From: Modestobacter marinus
GTDB lineage: Bacteria > Actinomycetota > Actinomycetes > Mycobacteriales > Geodermatophilaceae
Direction of reading: 5' to 3'
NCBI RefSeq assembly: GCF_011758655.1
Contig: NZ_JAAMPA010000001.1
Coordinates: forward strand, 62,001-126,000
Length of the DNA: 64,000 nucleotides
Below the pieces are notes generated by a model. The model worked only from the letters and a program-made list of their open reading frames with translations. It was not told the origin of the DNA and made no database searches. Below, one piece after another: positions 34,537 to 43,005 of this stretch. Each line of letters begins with the position of its first letter. The first letter of the stretch is position 1. Made by a program: the position numbers and the translations under genes.

Positions 34537-36105
34537 ATGACCGTGTCCCAACCGAGCGCGGTTGAGATCGGGCTGATGTCCGGCCGGGCCGGCTACGTCC
34601 TGCGGGCCAACGACCGCGGCGCCTTCACCGTCGCCTCCCCCACCCTCTACCCGCACATGTGGAGCTGGGACGCCGGCTTCGTGGCGCTGGGCATCGCGAC
34701 GGTCTCGGTGCCGCGGGCGCTCAACGAGCTGCGCAGCCTGCTGTCGGGGCAGTGGGCGACGGGGATGATCCCGCACATCCTGTTCCACGAGCCCAGCGAC
34801 TACTTCCCCGGTCCGGAGCGCTGGCGCACGCAGGTGGCCGCCGCACGCCCGGCCGGGGTGCTGACGTCGGGCATCTGCCAGCCGCCGATCCACGTGATCG
34901 CGCTGTCCCGGATCCTGCACGACGCCCGGCGGAAGGGCGGCGCCGACCAGGAGCTGGCCGAGGAGTTCGTGCGGGAGACCTTCGACTCCTGGCTGGCCTG
35001 GCACCAGTACCTGGCCACCGCCCGCGACCCGTACTCCTACGGCCTGGTGGAGATCCACCACGGCTGGGAGTCGGGGATGGACGACTCCCCGCGCTGGGAC
35101 TCCCCCTACGCCAACGTGCACCCCCAGCCGGACATGCCGCCGTTCGTCCGCGCCGATCTCGCGCACGTCGCCGACCCGTCGCAGCGGCCCAGCGACGCGG
35201 AGTACGCCCGCTACCTGTGGCTGGTGGAGCAGAAGGTCCGCGCCCGTTACGACGACACCGCCTACCGGGCGACCGGCGACTTCGTCGTGGGCGACGTGCT
35301 GGTGTCGGCGCTGCTGGCCGCCGCCAGCGACCTGCTCGCCGACATGGGCGAGGAGCTCGGCATCGGCGGCGGCACGGCCGGGGGCGTCGAGCAGTCCCGG
35401 GCGATCGCCCGGCGGTTCCGCACCGGGGTGCTGCGCTCGGTCAGCCCGCAGACCGGGCTGGCCCGCGACCTGGACCTGCGCACCGGTCAGTGGCTGGACG
35501 TGGAGAGCGCCGCCGGGTTCGCCCCGCTGCTGTGCGGCGGCGACGAGGCGCTCACCCGCCGGCAGCGCGACCTGCTGCTCGGCCCGCGGTGGTGCGGGCA
35601 CTCCCGGCTGCGCTGGCCGGTCGTGCCCTCGGTCTCCCCCGCCTCCCCGGCGTTCCGGGAGCAGACCTACTGGCGCGGGCCGCAGTGGCCGGTGCTCAAC
35701 TGGCTGATGGCCTGGGCGCTGAACCGCTCCGGCGAGCCCGAGGCGGCCAACCAGCTGCGGCTGGCCGGGCTGTCCCAGCTGATCGACTGCGACTTCGCCG
35801 AGTACTACCAGCCGGTGACCGGCGAGACGCTGGGCAGCCGCGACCAGTCGTGGACGGCGGCGATCGCGCTGGACTTCCTGGCCGCCCGGCGCCCGGCGCA
35901 GCGGCGCCCGGTCCGCTGGCTGACCAGCGAGCTGCCCCGGATCACCCCCGCCCACCGGGACGCCCACCACGACGCCCACCGGGAGGCCCACCGGGACGGC
36001 CGCCCGGCATCGCCGACCCCGCACGCCGGGCACCTCGCCGGGCACCGCCCGCCGCACAGCCGCGGCCCGGCCACCACCCCGCAGCCGCAGCAGCGGCCGT
36101 CCTGA
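34537..36105 (+). CDS. Glucosylglycerate hydrolase-like GH63 enzyme
   Basis: 522 residues. An (alpha/alpha)6-barrel of the GH63 type is indicated by HMWSWDAGFVALGIA, EIHHGWESGMDDSPRWD, TYWRGPQWPVLNWLM and EYYQPVTGETLGSRDQSW; the acidic residues in these motifs are the usual catalytic and substrate-binding ones. Actinobacterial members hydrolyse glucosylglycerate (and mannosylglycerate), a compatible solute that accumulates under nitrogen limitation and salt. The last 60 residues are an odd His/Pro/Arg tail (AHRDAHHDAHREAHRDG) encoded by a short tandem repeat and are not part of the family. Confidence 0.85.
   Translation: MTVSQPSAVEIGLMSGRAGYVLRANDRGAFTVASPTLYPHMWSWDAGFVALGIATVSVPRALNELRSLLSGQWATGMIPHILFHEPSDYFPGPERWRTQVAAARPAGVLTSGICQPPIHVIALSRILHDARRKGGADQELAEEFVRETFDSWLAWHQYLATARDPYSYGLVEIHHGWESGMDDSPRWDSPYANVHPQPDMPPFVRADLAHVADPSQRPSDAEYARYLWLVEQKVRARYDDTAYRATGDFVVGDVLVSALLAAASDLLADMGEELGIGGGTAGGVEQSRAIARRFRTGVLRSVSPQTGLARDLDLRTGQWLDVESAAGFAPLLCGGDEALTRRQRDLLLGPRWCGHSRLRWPVVPSVSPASPAFREQTYWRGPQWPVLNWLMAWALNRSGEPEAANQLRLAGLSQLIDCDFAEYYQPVTGETLGSRDQSWTAAIALDFLAARRPAQRRPVRWLTSELPRITPAHRDAHHDAHREAHRDGRPASPTPHAGHLAGHRPPHSRGPATTPQPQQRPS
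35945..36000 (+). repeat. Imperfect 12-bp tandem repeat in the GH63 gene 3' end
   Basis: Units based on GCCCACCGGGAC/GCCCACCACGAC recur about four times, encoding AHRD, AHHD, AHRE, AHRD. They produce the His-rich tail absent from homologues and look like a recent slippage expansion. Confidence 0.65.
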
Positions 36106-36126
36106 CCCGCGTCGTCCCGAGATGGA

Positions 36127-36165
36127 CCGGCCGGGCGGGCTCCGGGGTGGAGCCCGCCCGGCCGG
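36127..36165. terminator. Bidirectional terminator between GH63 and aldo/keto reductase genes
   Basis: A perfect 17-bp stem (36127-36143 with 36149-36165) has a GGGGT loop. It lies 21 bp after one stop and 3 bp before the other, between convergent genes. Confidence 0.85.
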
Positions 36166-36168
36166 GTC

Positions 36169-37170
36169 TCACGGCCGCGGGTCGGGGCTCTTCGTCAGCG
36201 CCGGGTCGGTCTGCGCCACGGGGGCGAGCACCTCGTCGATCCGCCGCTTGACGTCGTCGTCGAGCCGGACGCCGGAGGCCTTGACGTTGTCGGTCACCTG
36301 CTCCGGGCGGCTGGCCCCGATGATCGCCGCCGCCACGTTCTCCTCCTGCAGCACCCAGGCCACCGCGAGCGCGGCCATCGACAGCCCGAGGTCGTCGGCG
36401 ATGGGCTTGAGCTCCTGGACCCGCTCCAGGACGTCGTCGGACAGCCAGCGGGCGATCATGTTCGCCCCGCCGCCCTTCTCGTCGGTCGCCCGGGAGCCGG
36501 CCGGGACGGGCTGACCGGGCAGGTACTTGCCGGTGAGCACGCCCTGGGCGATCGGTGAGAAGACGATCTGGCTGATGCCGAGCTCGCGGGAGGTGGGGAT
36601 GACCTCCGCCTCGGGCACCCGGTAGAGCGCCGAGTACTGCGGCTGGTTGGACACCAGCGGGATCTTGAGCTCGTCGGCGAGGACCTTGGCCGCCCGGATC
36701 TGCTCGGCCCGCCACTCCGAGACGCCGATGTACAGCGCCTTGCCGCTGCGCACGACGTCGGCGAAGGCCAGCATCGTCTCCTCCAGCGGCGTCTCGACGT
36801 CGTAGCGGTGGGCCTGGTAGAGGTCGAGGTAGTCGGTGCCGAGGCGGCCCAGCGAGGCGTCGATCGACTCGAGCACGTGCTTGCGGGACAGGCCACGGTC
36901 GTTCCGGCCGGGCCCGGTCGGCCAGTACACCTTGCTGAACAGCTCGATCCCGCTGCGCCGCTCCCCGGCCAGCGCCTTGCCGAGCACCTCCTCGGCGCGG
37001 CCACCGGCGTAGACGTCGGCCGTGTCGAAGGTGGTGATGCCGGCGTCCAGGGCGGCGCGGACGCAGGCGTTCGCCGCGTCGGACTCCACCTGCCCGCCGT
37101 GGGTGATCCAGTTGCCGTAGGTGATCTCGCTGATCTTCAGGCCGCTGCGGCCCAGGTGTCGGAACTCCAT
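36169..37170 (-). CDS. Aldo/keto reductase
   Basis: 333 residues, a TIM-barrel of the AKR superfamily close to the voltage-gated K+ channel beta-subunit group: MEFRHLGRSGLKISEITYG, TFDTADVYAGG (catalytic Asp and Tyr), FSKVYWPTG (Lys) and LDLYQAHRYD (His). The C-terminal IIGASRPEQVTDNVKA is the NADP phosphate-binding segment. It reduces aldehydes or ketones with NADPH; the natural substrate is unknown. Confidence 0.92.
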   Translation of the reverse strand: MEFRHLGRSGLKISEITYGNWITHGGQVESDAANACVRAALDAGITTFDTADVYAGGRAEEVLGKALAGERRSGIELFSKVYWPTGPGRNDRGLSRKHVLESIDASLGRLGTDYLDLYQAHRYDVETPLEETMLAFADVVRSGKALYIGVSEWRAEQIRAAKVLADELKIPLVSNQPQYSALYRVPEAEVIPTSRELGISQIVFSPIAQGVLTGKYLPGQPVPAGSRATDEKGGGANMIARWLSDDVLERVQELKPIADDLGLSMAALAVAWVLQEENVAAAIIGASRPEQVTDNVKASGVRLDDDVKRRIDEVLAPVAQTDPALTKSPDPRP

Positions 37171-37296
37171 GTGTCGTTCCTACCCGCTGGGCCAGGTCAC
37201 GGCTCGGCATCGACTCAGCGGCCGACGGGAGTGGGACGCGGCGGAGGCGGGCAGTGCCTCTCTGGACCCACTCCCACGACCCGAAGGAGTCCCCCT

Positions 37297-37800
37297 GTGA
37301 AGCGCACGATGCTCTTCTCCGCCACCGCCGCCGCGGCTCTCGTGCTCACCGCCTGTGGAGACGACGAGGACGGCGTCGGGGGTTCCTTCGAGGCGCTGGA
37401 CGACGGGGCGGTGACCGAGACCCCCGAGGTGCTGGTCGACGTGACGAGCGAGCTGGTCGACCCGGAGGGCAGCGTGCTGGGCACCGCCACCTTCACCAGC
37501 ACCACCGCCGGCACGGAGGTCGAGGTGGAGGCCAGCGGGCTGACCCCGGGCGACCACCCGATGCTGCTGGTCGGCGAGGGCGGCTGCGGCGAGGGCGCGC
37601 TCGACGGCGAGCCGGTGGCCGACCTCCCGGCGCTGCCGGTGACCGACCAGGAGGTCGGTGCGCTGGACACCCTGGCCGGGGAGTTCGACCTGGACCTGCT
37701 GGTCGACGAGGACGGCACCTCGCTGATCGTCCTGCCGGCGGAGGGCGAGGCCCTGGCCGACGGCGCCGCCTGGTCGGCCTGCGCCTCCATCGAGGGCTGA
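37297..37800 (+). CDS. Lipoprotein with a Cu/Zn-SOD-like fold but no metal ligands
   Basis: 167 residues, GTG start with GAAGGAG upstream. The lipobox LVLTACG makes it a lipoprotein. The rest follows the Cu/Zn-superoxide dismutase pattern: GSVLGTATFTSTTAG, then VEASGLTPGDHPMLLVGEGG at the place of the usual GLTPGxHGFHxHExG, and later DLPAL, DLDLLVDEDGTSLIVL at the place of the second metal loop. Only one His remains, so the copper and zinc sites are lost. It is probably a structural or binding protein rather than a dismutase. The assignment is by eye and should be tested by fold comparison. Confidence 0.55.
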   Translation: MKRTMLFSATAAAALVLTACGDDEDGVGGSFEALDDGAVTETPEVLVDVTSELVDPEGSVLGTATFTSTTAGTEVEVEASGLTPGDHPMLLVGEGGCGEGALDGEPVADLPALPVTDQEVGALDTLAGEFDLDLLVDEDGTSLIVLPAEGEALADGAAWSACASIEG

Positions 37801-37815
37801 CCGAGGGGCCCGGCG

Positions 37816-38466
37816 TCAGCGCAGCGGCACCAGACCCGACTCGTAGGCCGCGATCACGGCCTGCGTGCGGTCCCGGGCGCCCAGCTTGCGCAGCAGGCTG
37901 CTGACGTGGGTCTTGACGGTCTGCAGGCCGAGGAACAGCTCGGTGGCGATCTCGCCGTTGCTCAGCCCGTGCGCCATCAGCCGCAGCACGTCCGCCTCGC
38001 GATCGGTCAGCGCCACCCGCGCCGCGCCCCGGGCCCCGCCCCCGCCCGCGTGCCGCACGGCGAGGGAACGGATCGCGGCGGGGAACAGCAGGCTCTCGCC
38101 CCCGGCGACGGTGCGCACGGCGTCCACGATCTCGGCCGGCCGCGCCCGCTTGGGGAGGAACCCGTCGGCGCCGGCGTGCAGGGCCGCGTACACGTTCTCG
38201 TCGTCGGCGAAGGTGGTCAGCACGAGGACGCGCGGGACGGTGGGATAGCGCCGGCGCAGCGTCCGGGTCGCCTCGATGCCGTCGACCAGCGGCATCCGGA
38301 TGTCCAGGACGACGACGTCCGGGCAGGACCGCGCCACCGCCGGCACGACCACCGCCCCGTCCGCGACCTCGCCGACCACCTCGATGTCCTCCTGCGCGTC
38401 GAGGATCGTGCGCAGACCGCTGCGCACCAGCTCCTCGTCGTCGACCAGCAGCACCCGGATCGTCAT
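37816..38466 (-). CDS. NarL/LuxR-type response regulator
   Basis: 216 residues. The receiver domain has LLVDDEELVRSGL, phosphoacceptor VVLDIRMPLVDG, and LPKRARPAE with the conserved Lys. The C-terminal LuxR HTH has LTDREADVLRLMAHGLSNGE and LGLQTVKTHVSSLLRKL. Its ATG overlaps the stop of the sensor kinase gene (ATGA), so the pair is co-translated. It probably controls the divergent ABC exporter. Confidence 0.93.
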   Translation of the reverse strand: MTIRVLLVDDEELVRSGLRTILDAQEDIEVVGEVADGAVVVPAVARSCPDVVVLDIRMPLVDGIEATRTLRRRYPTVPRVLVLTTFADDENVYAALHAGADGFLPKRARPAEIVDAVRTVAGGESLLFPAAIRSLAVRHAGGGGARGAARVALTDREADVLRLMAHGLSNGEIATELFLGLQTVKTHVSSLLRKLGARDRTQAVIAAYESGLVPLR

Positions 38467-39638
38467 CCGGGCACCGGCAACCGGACGGCGACCCGCCACC
38501 CGCCGTCGACCGGGCCGGCCTCCGCGGTCCCGCCGAGGGCGGCGGCGCGGGTCTGCAGGCCGGGCACGCCGCTCCCGGTACCGGCTCCCGCAGGCAGCGC
38601 CGCAGGGAGGGGGTTGCGGACGTCGACGACCAGTCCCCCGCCGGCCACCGCGACCCGCAGCCGGACCGGCACCGGCCCGGCGTGCCGCAGCGCGTTGGTG
38701 AGCGCCTCCTGCACGATCCGGTACCCCTCCTCCGACAGCTGCCCCGGCAGGTCGCCCACCGGACCGGTGACGTGCAGGTCGACCCGCGCCCCGGCGGCCT
38801 CGGCCGAGCGCACCAGCCGGTCGAGGTCGGCCAGCGTGGGCGCCGCCACGGGCGGGCGGGCGGTGTCGCGCAGCAGGCCGAGCACCCGCTCCAGGTCGGC
38901 GGTCGCCTGCCGGGCACCGTCCTCGATGGCGCGGAGCGCACCGTCGACGAACGCCGGGTCCCGGCCGGCGACCTCCCGCGCGGCGCCGGCCTGGAGCAGC
39001 GTGACCGTCAGCGCGTGACCGATCGAGTCGTGCAGCTCGGCGGCCAGCCGGGTGCGCTCCAGCAGCCGCTCGGTGCGGGCCCGCTGGGTGGCCAGCCGCT
39101 CGGCCGCCGAGGGGTGCAGCAGGTGCCGGGCGGCCGCCGCGAGCAGCCTCCCGAGCGCGGCCAGGGCGTACACCAGCCCGAGCACCAGCAGCACCGCGAG
39201 CAGCAGGCGGGCCCAGCCCGGGACGCCCGCCGCGGTCGACGGTGCCGACGGGAGCCCCAGCAGGGACCCGGCGGCGGCCACGGTGACCGCCGCCAGCTGA
39301 CCGGCCACGACGCCGAGTTCGACCCGCACCACCAGCCAGGCCAGCAGCCGGACCCGGTGCGGCCAGCTCCGCGAGGGCTCGACCGTGACGTCGTCGTCGC
39401 CGGGCAGCACCAGCGCCCGCACCTGGACGCCCTCGCTCCGCCGCACCACCGGGACGGCGGCCAGGAGGACCAGCAGGGGCAGCGGGGCCAGCGTGAGGCC
39501 GGTCATCGTGGCCGGTGAGGCGTCCTCCAGCCCCGGCCAGACCATCGCGCAGGCGACCGCTGACCACAGCCCGACCGTCAGGTGCAGGACGCGCGTCCAC
39601 GTCGTCCTGCTGGTCACCGGCCGCAGCACGCTGTGCAC
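38463..39638 (-). CDS. Sensor histidine kinase (HisKA_3 type)
   Basis: About 391 residues, GTG start. Two pairs of membrane segments (near residues 10-65 and 100-165) flank a short polar loop, so sensing is probably within the membrane. The HisKA_3 phosphoacceptor is RLAAELHDSIGHALT. The ATPase domain has QEALTNALRHA, VVDVRNPLP and GSGVPGLQTRAAALGGT. This is the DesK/NreB/LiaS type without a periplasmic domain. Divergent from the ABC exporter, a layout typical of envelope-stress or antibiotic-sensing units. Confidence 0.88.
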   Translation of the reverse strand: MHSVLRPVTSRTTWTRVLHLTVGLWSAVACAMVWPGLEDASPATMTGLTLAPLPLLVLLAAVPVVRRSEGVQVRALVLPGDDDVTVEPSRSWPHRVRLLAWLVVRVELGVVAGQLAAVTVAAAGSLLGLPSAPSTAAGVPGWARLLLAVLLVLGLVYALAALGRLLAAAARHLLHPSAAERLATQRARTERLLERTRLAAELHDSIGHALTVTLLQAGAAREVAGRDPAFVDGALRAIEDGARQATADLERVLGLLRDTARPPVAAPTLADLDRLVRSAEAAGARVDLHVTGPVGDLPGQLSEEGYRIVQEALTNALRHAGPVPVRLRVAVAGGGLVVDVRNPLPAALPAGAGTGSGVPGLQTRAAALGGTAEAGPVDGGWRVAVRLPVPG

Positions 39639-39768
39639 GTGGCCATGATCCCGTCTCCCGGTCGCCCGCGGCCTCCCGCTGGAGAGGGAGCCGGACGGAC
39701 CGCGCGACGGAGGTGCCGGGACCTCCGGTCGACCAGCGTGGAGGCATGCCGGACGACGGGAGCGCGAC

Positions 39769-40659
39769 GTGATCGAGGTGCGGGGACTGACCAAGCAGTA
39801 CGGCCCGGTGACCGCGGTGGCCGGGCTGACCTTCGACGTGCCACCAGGGGTGGTCACCGCCTTCCTGGGGTCCAACGGGGCCGGGAAGTCGACCACGCTG
39901 CGGATGCTGCTCGGGCTGGACCGGCCGACCGCCGGCACGGCCCGCATCGACGGTTCGCCGTACGCCGAGCTGCGCGAGCCGCTGCGGACCGTCGGCTCGC
40001 TGCTGGACAGCAGCGAGCCGCATCCCGGCCGCACGGCGCGGGCGCACCTGCGCTGGCTCGCCGCGAGCAACCGCGTCCCCGCACGCCGGATCGACGAGGT
40101 CCTCGACGTGGTCGACCTGACCGCCGTCGCCGACCGGCGGGTGCGGGGGTTCTCCCTGGGCATGCGCCGGCGGCTGGGCCTGGCCGCCGCACTGCTCGGC
40201 GACCCGTCGGTGCTGCTGCTCGACGAACCGGTCAACGGCCTGGACGCCGAGGGCATCCGGTGGCTGCGCACGTCGCTGCGGCAGCTCGCCGCCGAGGGCC
40301 GCACGGTCGTCGTCTCCAGCCACCTGATGAGCGAGGTGGAGCAGACCGCCGACCACCTGCTCGTGCTCAGCCGCGGCCGGCTGCTGGCCGACACCTCGCT
40401 GCCGGACCTCCTCGCCGGGCACTCCGCCACCCGGGTGCTGGTGCGCACCCCGCAGGCCCGGCGCCTGGCGGAGCTGCTCACCGCCGGCGGCGCCACGGTC
40501 GCGGTCCAGCCCGACGGCGCACTGCACGTCGCCGGCGTCGGGGCCGACGTCGTCAGTTCGGTCGCTGCCCGGCACGCGGTGCCGCTGCTGGCGCTGGGCG
40601 CCGGCCACCGGTCGCTGGAGGACGCCTTCCTGGCCCTGACCACCGGAGCCGACGAGTGA
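39769..40659 (+). CDS. ABC transporter ATP-binding protein
   Basis: 296 residues, GTG start. Walker A LGSNGAGKSTT, signature FSLGMRRRLGLA, Walker B VLLLDEPVNGLD and switch His SSHLMSEVE are all present. The C-terminal 80 residues form the extra domain common in drug and antibiotic exporters (DrrA/NatA group). Its stop overlaps the permease GTG by 4 bp. With the permease it forms a two-gene exporter under the divergent two-component system. Confidence 0.93.
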   Translation: MIEVRGLTKQYGPVTAVAGLTFDVPPGVVTAFLGSNGAGKSTTLRMLLGLDRPTAGTARIDGSPYAELREPLRTVGSLLDSSEPHPGRTARAHLRWLAASNRVPARRIDEVLDVVDLTAVADRRVRGFSLGMRRRLGLAAALLGDPSVLLLDEPVNGLDAEGIRWLRTSLRQLAAEGRTVVVSSHLMSEVEQTADHLLVLSRGRLLADTSLPDLLAGHSATRVLVRTPQARRLAELLTAGGATVAVQPDGALHVAGVGADVVSSVAARHAVPLLALGAGHRSLEDAFLALTTGADE

Positions 40660-41393
40660 TCGCCGCCCTGCACGCCGAGTGGGTCAAGGCGACCACCCTG
40701 CGGTCGACCTGGCTGTGCCTGGCCGGGTTCGCGGTCGCCGCCGCGGGCATCAGCGCCGCCGTGGTCGGTGCGATCGGCGACCTCGAGGCCACCCAGCCCG
40801 GGTACGACGCCGGCCTGCTCACCTTCTACGGCCTGAACTTCGGGCAGGTGGCCCTCGTCGTCCTGGCGGTGCTGCTCACCGCCGGGGAGCACGGCCGGCA
40901 GACGCTGCACACGTCGCTGGTCGCCGTCCCCCGGCGCGGGGTGTTCCTGGCGAGCAAGGTGGCGGTGGGCAGCGCCCTGGTGCTCGTCACCGCCACGGTC
41001 ACCGCGGTGGTCAGCGCGGTGGTCACCCAGCGCCTGCTCGGACCGGCGGGGGTCGCCCTCTCGGAGCTGGCCCGGCCGACCGTGGCGGCCGCGCTCCAGC
41101 CGACGCTGCTGGCCGTGGTCTGCATGGGCGCGGCCATGATGATGCGCGACCAGGCGATCGCCCTCGGCCTGCTGATCCCGTTCTTCTTCCTGGTCTCGCC
41201 GCTCCTCGAGCTGGTGCCGGTGCTGCAGCGCCTCGCCGTCTACCTGCCCGACCGCGCCGGACAGGTCGCCATCCGCCTGCACGCCCGCCCGATCGACGTC
41301 TTCGGCCCGGTCGCCGGGCTCGCCGTCCTGGCCCTGTGGGCCGCGGCTGCCGTGCTCGGCGCCTGGTGGGTGCTGCGCCGCAGGGACGCCTAG
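40656..41393 (+). CDS. ABC-2 type permease
   Basis: 245 residues from a GTG overlapping the ATPase stop. Six hydrophobic segments start after IAALHAEWVKATTLRSTW, a typical ABC-2 permease N-terminus; GEHGRQTLHTSLVAVPRRG is the conserved coupling region between TM2 and TM3. Together with the ATPase it probably exports a hydrophobic compound or contributes to envelope stress resistance. Confidence 0.85.
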   Translation: MIAALHAEWVKATTLRSTWLCLAGFAVAAAGISAAVVGAIGDLEATQPGYDAGLLTFYGLNFGQVALVVLAVLLTAGEHGRQTLHTSLVAVPRRGVFLASKVAVGSALVLVTATVTAVVSAVVTQRLLGPAGVALSELARPTVAAALQPTLLAVVCMGAAMMMRDQAIALGLLIPFFFLVSPLLELVPVLQRLAVYLPDRAGQVAIRLHARPIDVFGPVAGLAVLALWAAAAVLGAWWVLRRRDA

Positions 41394-41427
41394 GCGCGGA
41401 GCACCCGGTGCTGCACCTCCGGCAGGA

Positions 41428-41910
41428 TCAGACGAGCTTCAGCGTCATCCGCTTGAGCCGGACGATCAGCCGCATCGCACCGGACCGGCCGAGCTCGTCC
41501 TGGCGTTCCTGCAGCTGGCGGCCGAGCTCCTCCAGCCGCTCCGCACCGAGGGCGTGCGACTGGGGGAACATCCGCTCCTCCTCCTCGAACGTGTGGTGGC
41601 GCAGCGTCGACTCGAGCATCCGGACCTCGGTGACGAACTCCGGGTCGTCCAGGGCCGTGCGCATCACCGTGGCGAGCTGGTCGTCGATCTGCCGGTGCTC
41701 GGCATGGGCCAGCGACAGCAGCGGCGACACGTCCTTGACGGCCGGGTAGAACAGCTCGTCCTCGATCTGGGTGTGCACCTCGAGCTCGCGCAGCAGCTCG
41801 TCCCGCAGCCGCCGGCGTTCCGCGACCTGGTCGCCGGTCGTCTCCGCGAGCTGCCGCAGCAGCCCCCGCAGCACGTCGTGGTGGGCGATCAGCACCTCGT
41901 CGGCCTTCAT
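41428..41910 (-). CDS. Hemerythrin-like HHE-domain protein
   Basis: 160 residues. Four helices carry iron-ligand motifs: IAHHDVLRGLL, EVHTQIEDELFYP, LAHAEHRQIDDQL and TLRHHTFEEEERMFP. These are the His and Glu/Asp positions of hemerythrin HHE cation-binding proteins, which bind a di-iron centre and sense or carry O2, NO or peroxide. The start overlaps the Rieske gene stop (ATGA). Confidence 0.88.
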   Translation of the reverse strand: MKADEVLIAHHDVLRGLLRQLAETTGDQVAERRRLRDELLRELEVHTQIEDELFYPAVKDVSPLLSLAHAEHRQIDDQLATVMRTALDDPEFVTEVRMLESTLRHHTFEEEERMFPQSHALGAERLEELGRQLQERQDELGRSGAMRLIVRLKRMTLKLV

Positions 41911-42845
41911 CGGGACGCCTCCTCGACGGTCGTCACTGCGGTGGGGCCACGCCAGCGCGCGCGGCGCCGCACCTCGACCTGGCCGTCGCGCACCCGGGTG
42001 TCGAAGCACGGCAGCGGCGCGGTCGACGGGCCCTGCGCCGGCTCGCCGGTGGCCAGGTCGAAGCGGGACCCGTGCCACGGGCAGACCAGCTCGCCGCGGT
42101 GCAGCCACCCCTCACCGAGCGGGGCGCCCTGGTGCGGGCAGGTGCCGCCCACGGCGTGCACCTCGCCGTCCCGGGCGACCAGCACCACCGGCCGGCCGTC
42201 CACGTCGACGCCGACCGGTTCGCCGTCGACGAGGTCGGCCTCGGCCAGCACGGGGGTGAACCGGCGCGGGTGCAGGGTGCGGTCGGCGTGGTCGGTGCCG
42301 AGCCCGTGCCGGTAGGACAGCGCCCCACCCAGCCAGCTGCTCGCCACCGTGAGGGTCAGGCCGGCGGCCGCGGTGACCCGGGCCCGCACCGCCCGGCCCC
42401 GCCCCCGGTCGGCGAAGGACCACACGTACAGCGCGAGGGCGGTGCTGTTCACCCCGGCGTGCACCAGGCCCACCCGCCGGGCGCCGTCGTGGGCGTGCTG
42501 CCAGTCGGTGAACCCGGTCGCCGCGGACGCCACGGCGCCGGCCACGCCGACGCCGACCACGGTCCGCGCAGCCGGCCCGGCGCCCGGTCCCCCGCGGCCG
42601 GTGGCGTCGAGACCGTCGAGCACCGACGCCGCGGTCCAGGCGCCGACCGGCACGGTGACCAGCGCCGGGTGCAGCGGGTGGCCGAGCCAGACGCCGTGCA
42701 GCAGGTCCTGGAGCGGCCGGGCGTACCGGCCGGTGAGCAGGTAGGTCAGCGCGATGCCGTGTTCGACCTGGTAGCCCGGGGCGTCCAGCACCTCCCAGCG
42801 CTCGACCGCCCCCAGGACGCGTTCCAGCCGACTCCGCACGCTCAT
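41907..42845 (-). CDS. DUF2231 membrane domain fused to a Rieske [2Fe-2S] domain
   Basis: 312 residues. The N-terminal half has three or four membrane segments with WLGHPLHPALVTVPVGAWTA, the DUF2231 signature. The C-terminal half is a Rieske ferredoxin domain with CPHQGAPLGEGW and CPWHGSRFD, giving the Cys-x-His and Cys-x-x-His cluster ligands. The protein probably moves electrons at the membrane; translational coupling with the di-iron hemerythrin-like protein suggests that the two work together in O2, NO or redox chemistry. Confidence 0.88.
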   Translation of the reverse strand: MSVRSRLERVLGAVERWEVLDAPGYQVEHGIALTYLLTGRYARPLQDLLHGVWLGHPLHPALVTVPVGAWTAASVLDGLDATGRGGPGAGPAARTVVGVGVAGAVASAATGFTDWQHAHDGARRVGLVHAGVNSTALALYVWSFADRGRGRAVRARVTAAAGLTLTVASSWLGGALSYRHGLGTDHADRTLHPRRFTPVLAEADLVDGEPVGVDVDGRPVVLVARDGEVHAVGGTCPHQGAPLGEGWLHRGELVCPWHGSRFDLATGEPAQGPSTAPLPCFDTRVRDGQVEVRRRARWRGPTAVTTVEEASR

Positions 42846-43005
42846 CGGGGCGTCCCCGGTCCAGTCACGCCCCTCCGGGTGCCCGGTGCCCGCCGGTCGA
42901 AACGACCCAGCCCGCGGCCGCCGACCGGCCGGAGCGGGGAGCCAGCCCCGGACGCGTTCCGCGCGGCGTGGAGGATCGGGGCGTCCGCGTCCTCAGGAGG
43001 AACAG

